Below are positions 4,636-5,161 of a stretch of DNA of 5,161 bases, piece by piece. Numbering within the stretch: the stretch's first letter is position 1; every line of letters begins with the position of its first letter. The position numbers and the translations under genes are program-made. This DNA comes from CBDUXZ01 sp965371325 [NCBI: uncultured bacterium] (GTDB lineage Bacteria > JAUYMQ01), in the NCBI GenBank assembly GCA_965371325.1, contig CBDUXZ010000175.1, positions 1 through 5,161 of the forward strand, written 5' to 3'. Under the pieces are notes generated by a model, which saw only the letters and a list, made by a program, of their open reading frames with translations, searched no databases and was not told where the DNA came from.

Positions 4636-5161
4636 TCACTCTTCGCTGAGACGCGTCCTGCGGGAGAGCCCCGGGGCGACCGGGTGCTTGACGCTATCGG
4701 GGGCGGTGCCGAGATCACCGGGCGCGCGCTCCGGCTCTTCCGCTCTGACCCGGCGGCCCAGGGAGAAGCGGTCGACGTAGGTGTAAACGACGGGAATGAC
4801 CAGGAGGGTGAGAAGCGTCGAGGTAATGAGGCCGCCGATGATCGCGATGGCCATCGGGGAGCGAAACTCGGCGTTGGCAGCCTGGCCCAGGGCGGTCGGG
4901 AGCATACCGAAGATCATCGCCATACTTGTCATGAGGATGGGCCGGAGCCGGATGGGGCCGGCCTTCAGGATCGCATCGCGAACCCCCAGTCCCTGCTTGC
5001 GAAGTGCATTGGTGTAATCGACGAGAAGAATCCCGTTCTTCGTCACGAGCCCCATGAGCATCACGATGCCGATCATCGGAGACATGCCGAGGTGCTTTCC
5101 GGTAATGAACAGCGCCAGAATAGCGCCGATGATCGCCAGGGGAAGCGCAAGCATGATCGTG
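4636..5161 (-). CDS. RND (HAE1/AcrB-like) multidrug efflux transporter, C-terminal fragment
   Basis: The frame is open to the right edge, so only the last ~174 codons of a protein normally about 1,000-1,100 residues long are present; the Met at 5154 is internal. Numbering from it, hydrophobic segments at about 1-18, 25-47, 74-92 and 100-126 correspond to the last four transmembrane helices of RND pumps. Family hallmarks are strong: LPLAIIGA, a GIVMLMGLVTKNGILLVDYT stretch (29-48), RLRPILMTS (69-77), GMLPTALG, and IGGLITSTLLTLLVIPVVY (106-124). These inner-membrane proton-driven pumps work with a periplasmic adaptor and an outer-membrane channel; the substrate cannot be told from this part. 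A hydrophilic cytoplasmic tail of about 47 residues (126-172) is rich in Arg, Glu and Pro. It is the last gene before the REC-PilZ gene on the same strand, 168 bases away, and probably a separate unit. Confidence 0.95.
   Translation of the reverse strand, partial: TIMLALPLAIIGAILALFITGKHLGMSPMIGIVMLMGLVTKNGILLVDYTNALRKQGLGVRDAILKAGPIRLRPILMTSMAMIFGMLPTALGQAANAEFRSPMAIAIIGGLITSTLLTLLVIPVVYTYVDRFSLGRRVRAEEPERAPGDLGTAPDSVKHPVAPGLSRRTRLSEE

Overview
The window looks like a chromosomal stretch from a fairly GC-rich Gram-negative bacterium. An RND efflux transporter implies an inner membrane/periplasm envelope. The two-component/c-di-GMP genes have a Deltaproteobacteria-like flavour (Desulfobacterota or Myxococcota in the broad sense), because the PilZ segments resemble the paralogous PilZ-type domain that is abundant in Myxococcus and Geobacter relatives. 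This taxonomic guess is an inference from protein style only. No RNA genes, transposons, CRISPR arrays or phage genes were seen.

Left part, plus strand (1-1603). The first gene is the 3' end of a large DEAD/DEAH-box helicase of the YprA/MrfA type. It carries the cysteine-rich DUF1998/MZB zinc domain and, in the same reading frame, a DEDDy-type RNase H-like 3'-5' exonuclease related to YprB/MrfB. In Bacillus subtilis these are two neighbouring genes (mrfA, mrfB) of a mitomycin-damage repair pathway; here they are one polypeptide. Its stop codon overlaps the start of a cvpA-family membrane protein gene (ATGA), so the two are probably translationally coupled.

Middle part, minus strand (1653-4467). 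Two signalling genes converge on the first pair. Transcribed first (4467 to 2992) is a 491-residue protein with the duplicated architecture REC-PilZ-REC-PilZ. After a 208-base gap comes a REC-HD-GYP response regulator (2783 to 1653), a predicted c-di-GMP phosphodiesterase. Together they form a phosphorylation-responsive c-di-GMP sensing/degrading pair. No histidine kinase or GGDEF cyclase is in view. The PilZ domains and the HD-GYP domain each depart from consensus at positions that normally matter for ligand or metal binding. The gap between the two genes holds a degenerate heptad repeat and a short palindrome.

Right edge, minus strand (4636-5161). This is the C-terminal end, covering the last four membrane segments, of an RND (HAE1/AcrB-like) multidrug efflux pump that continues beyond the window. 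A 168-base gap with an AT-rich patch separates it from the REC-PilZ gene and probably holds that gene's promoter.

The most interesting item is the fused helicase-exonuclease. Next is the doubled REC-PilZ protein with imperfect RxxxR motifs beside an HD-GYP regulator that carries an Asp-to-Asn change at a presumed metal-ligand position.
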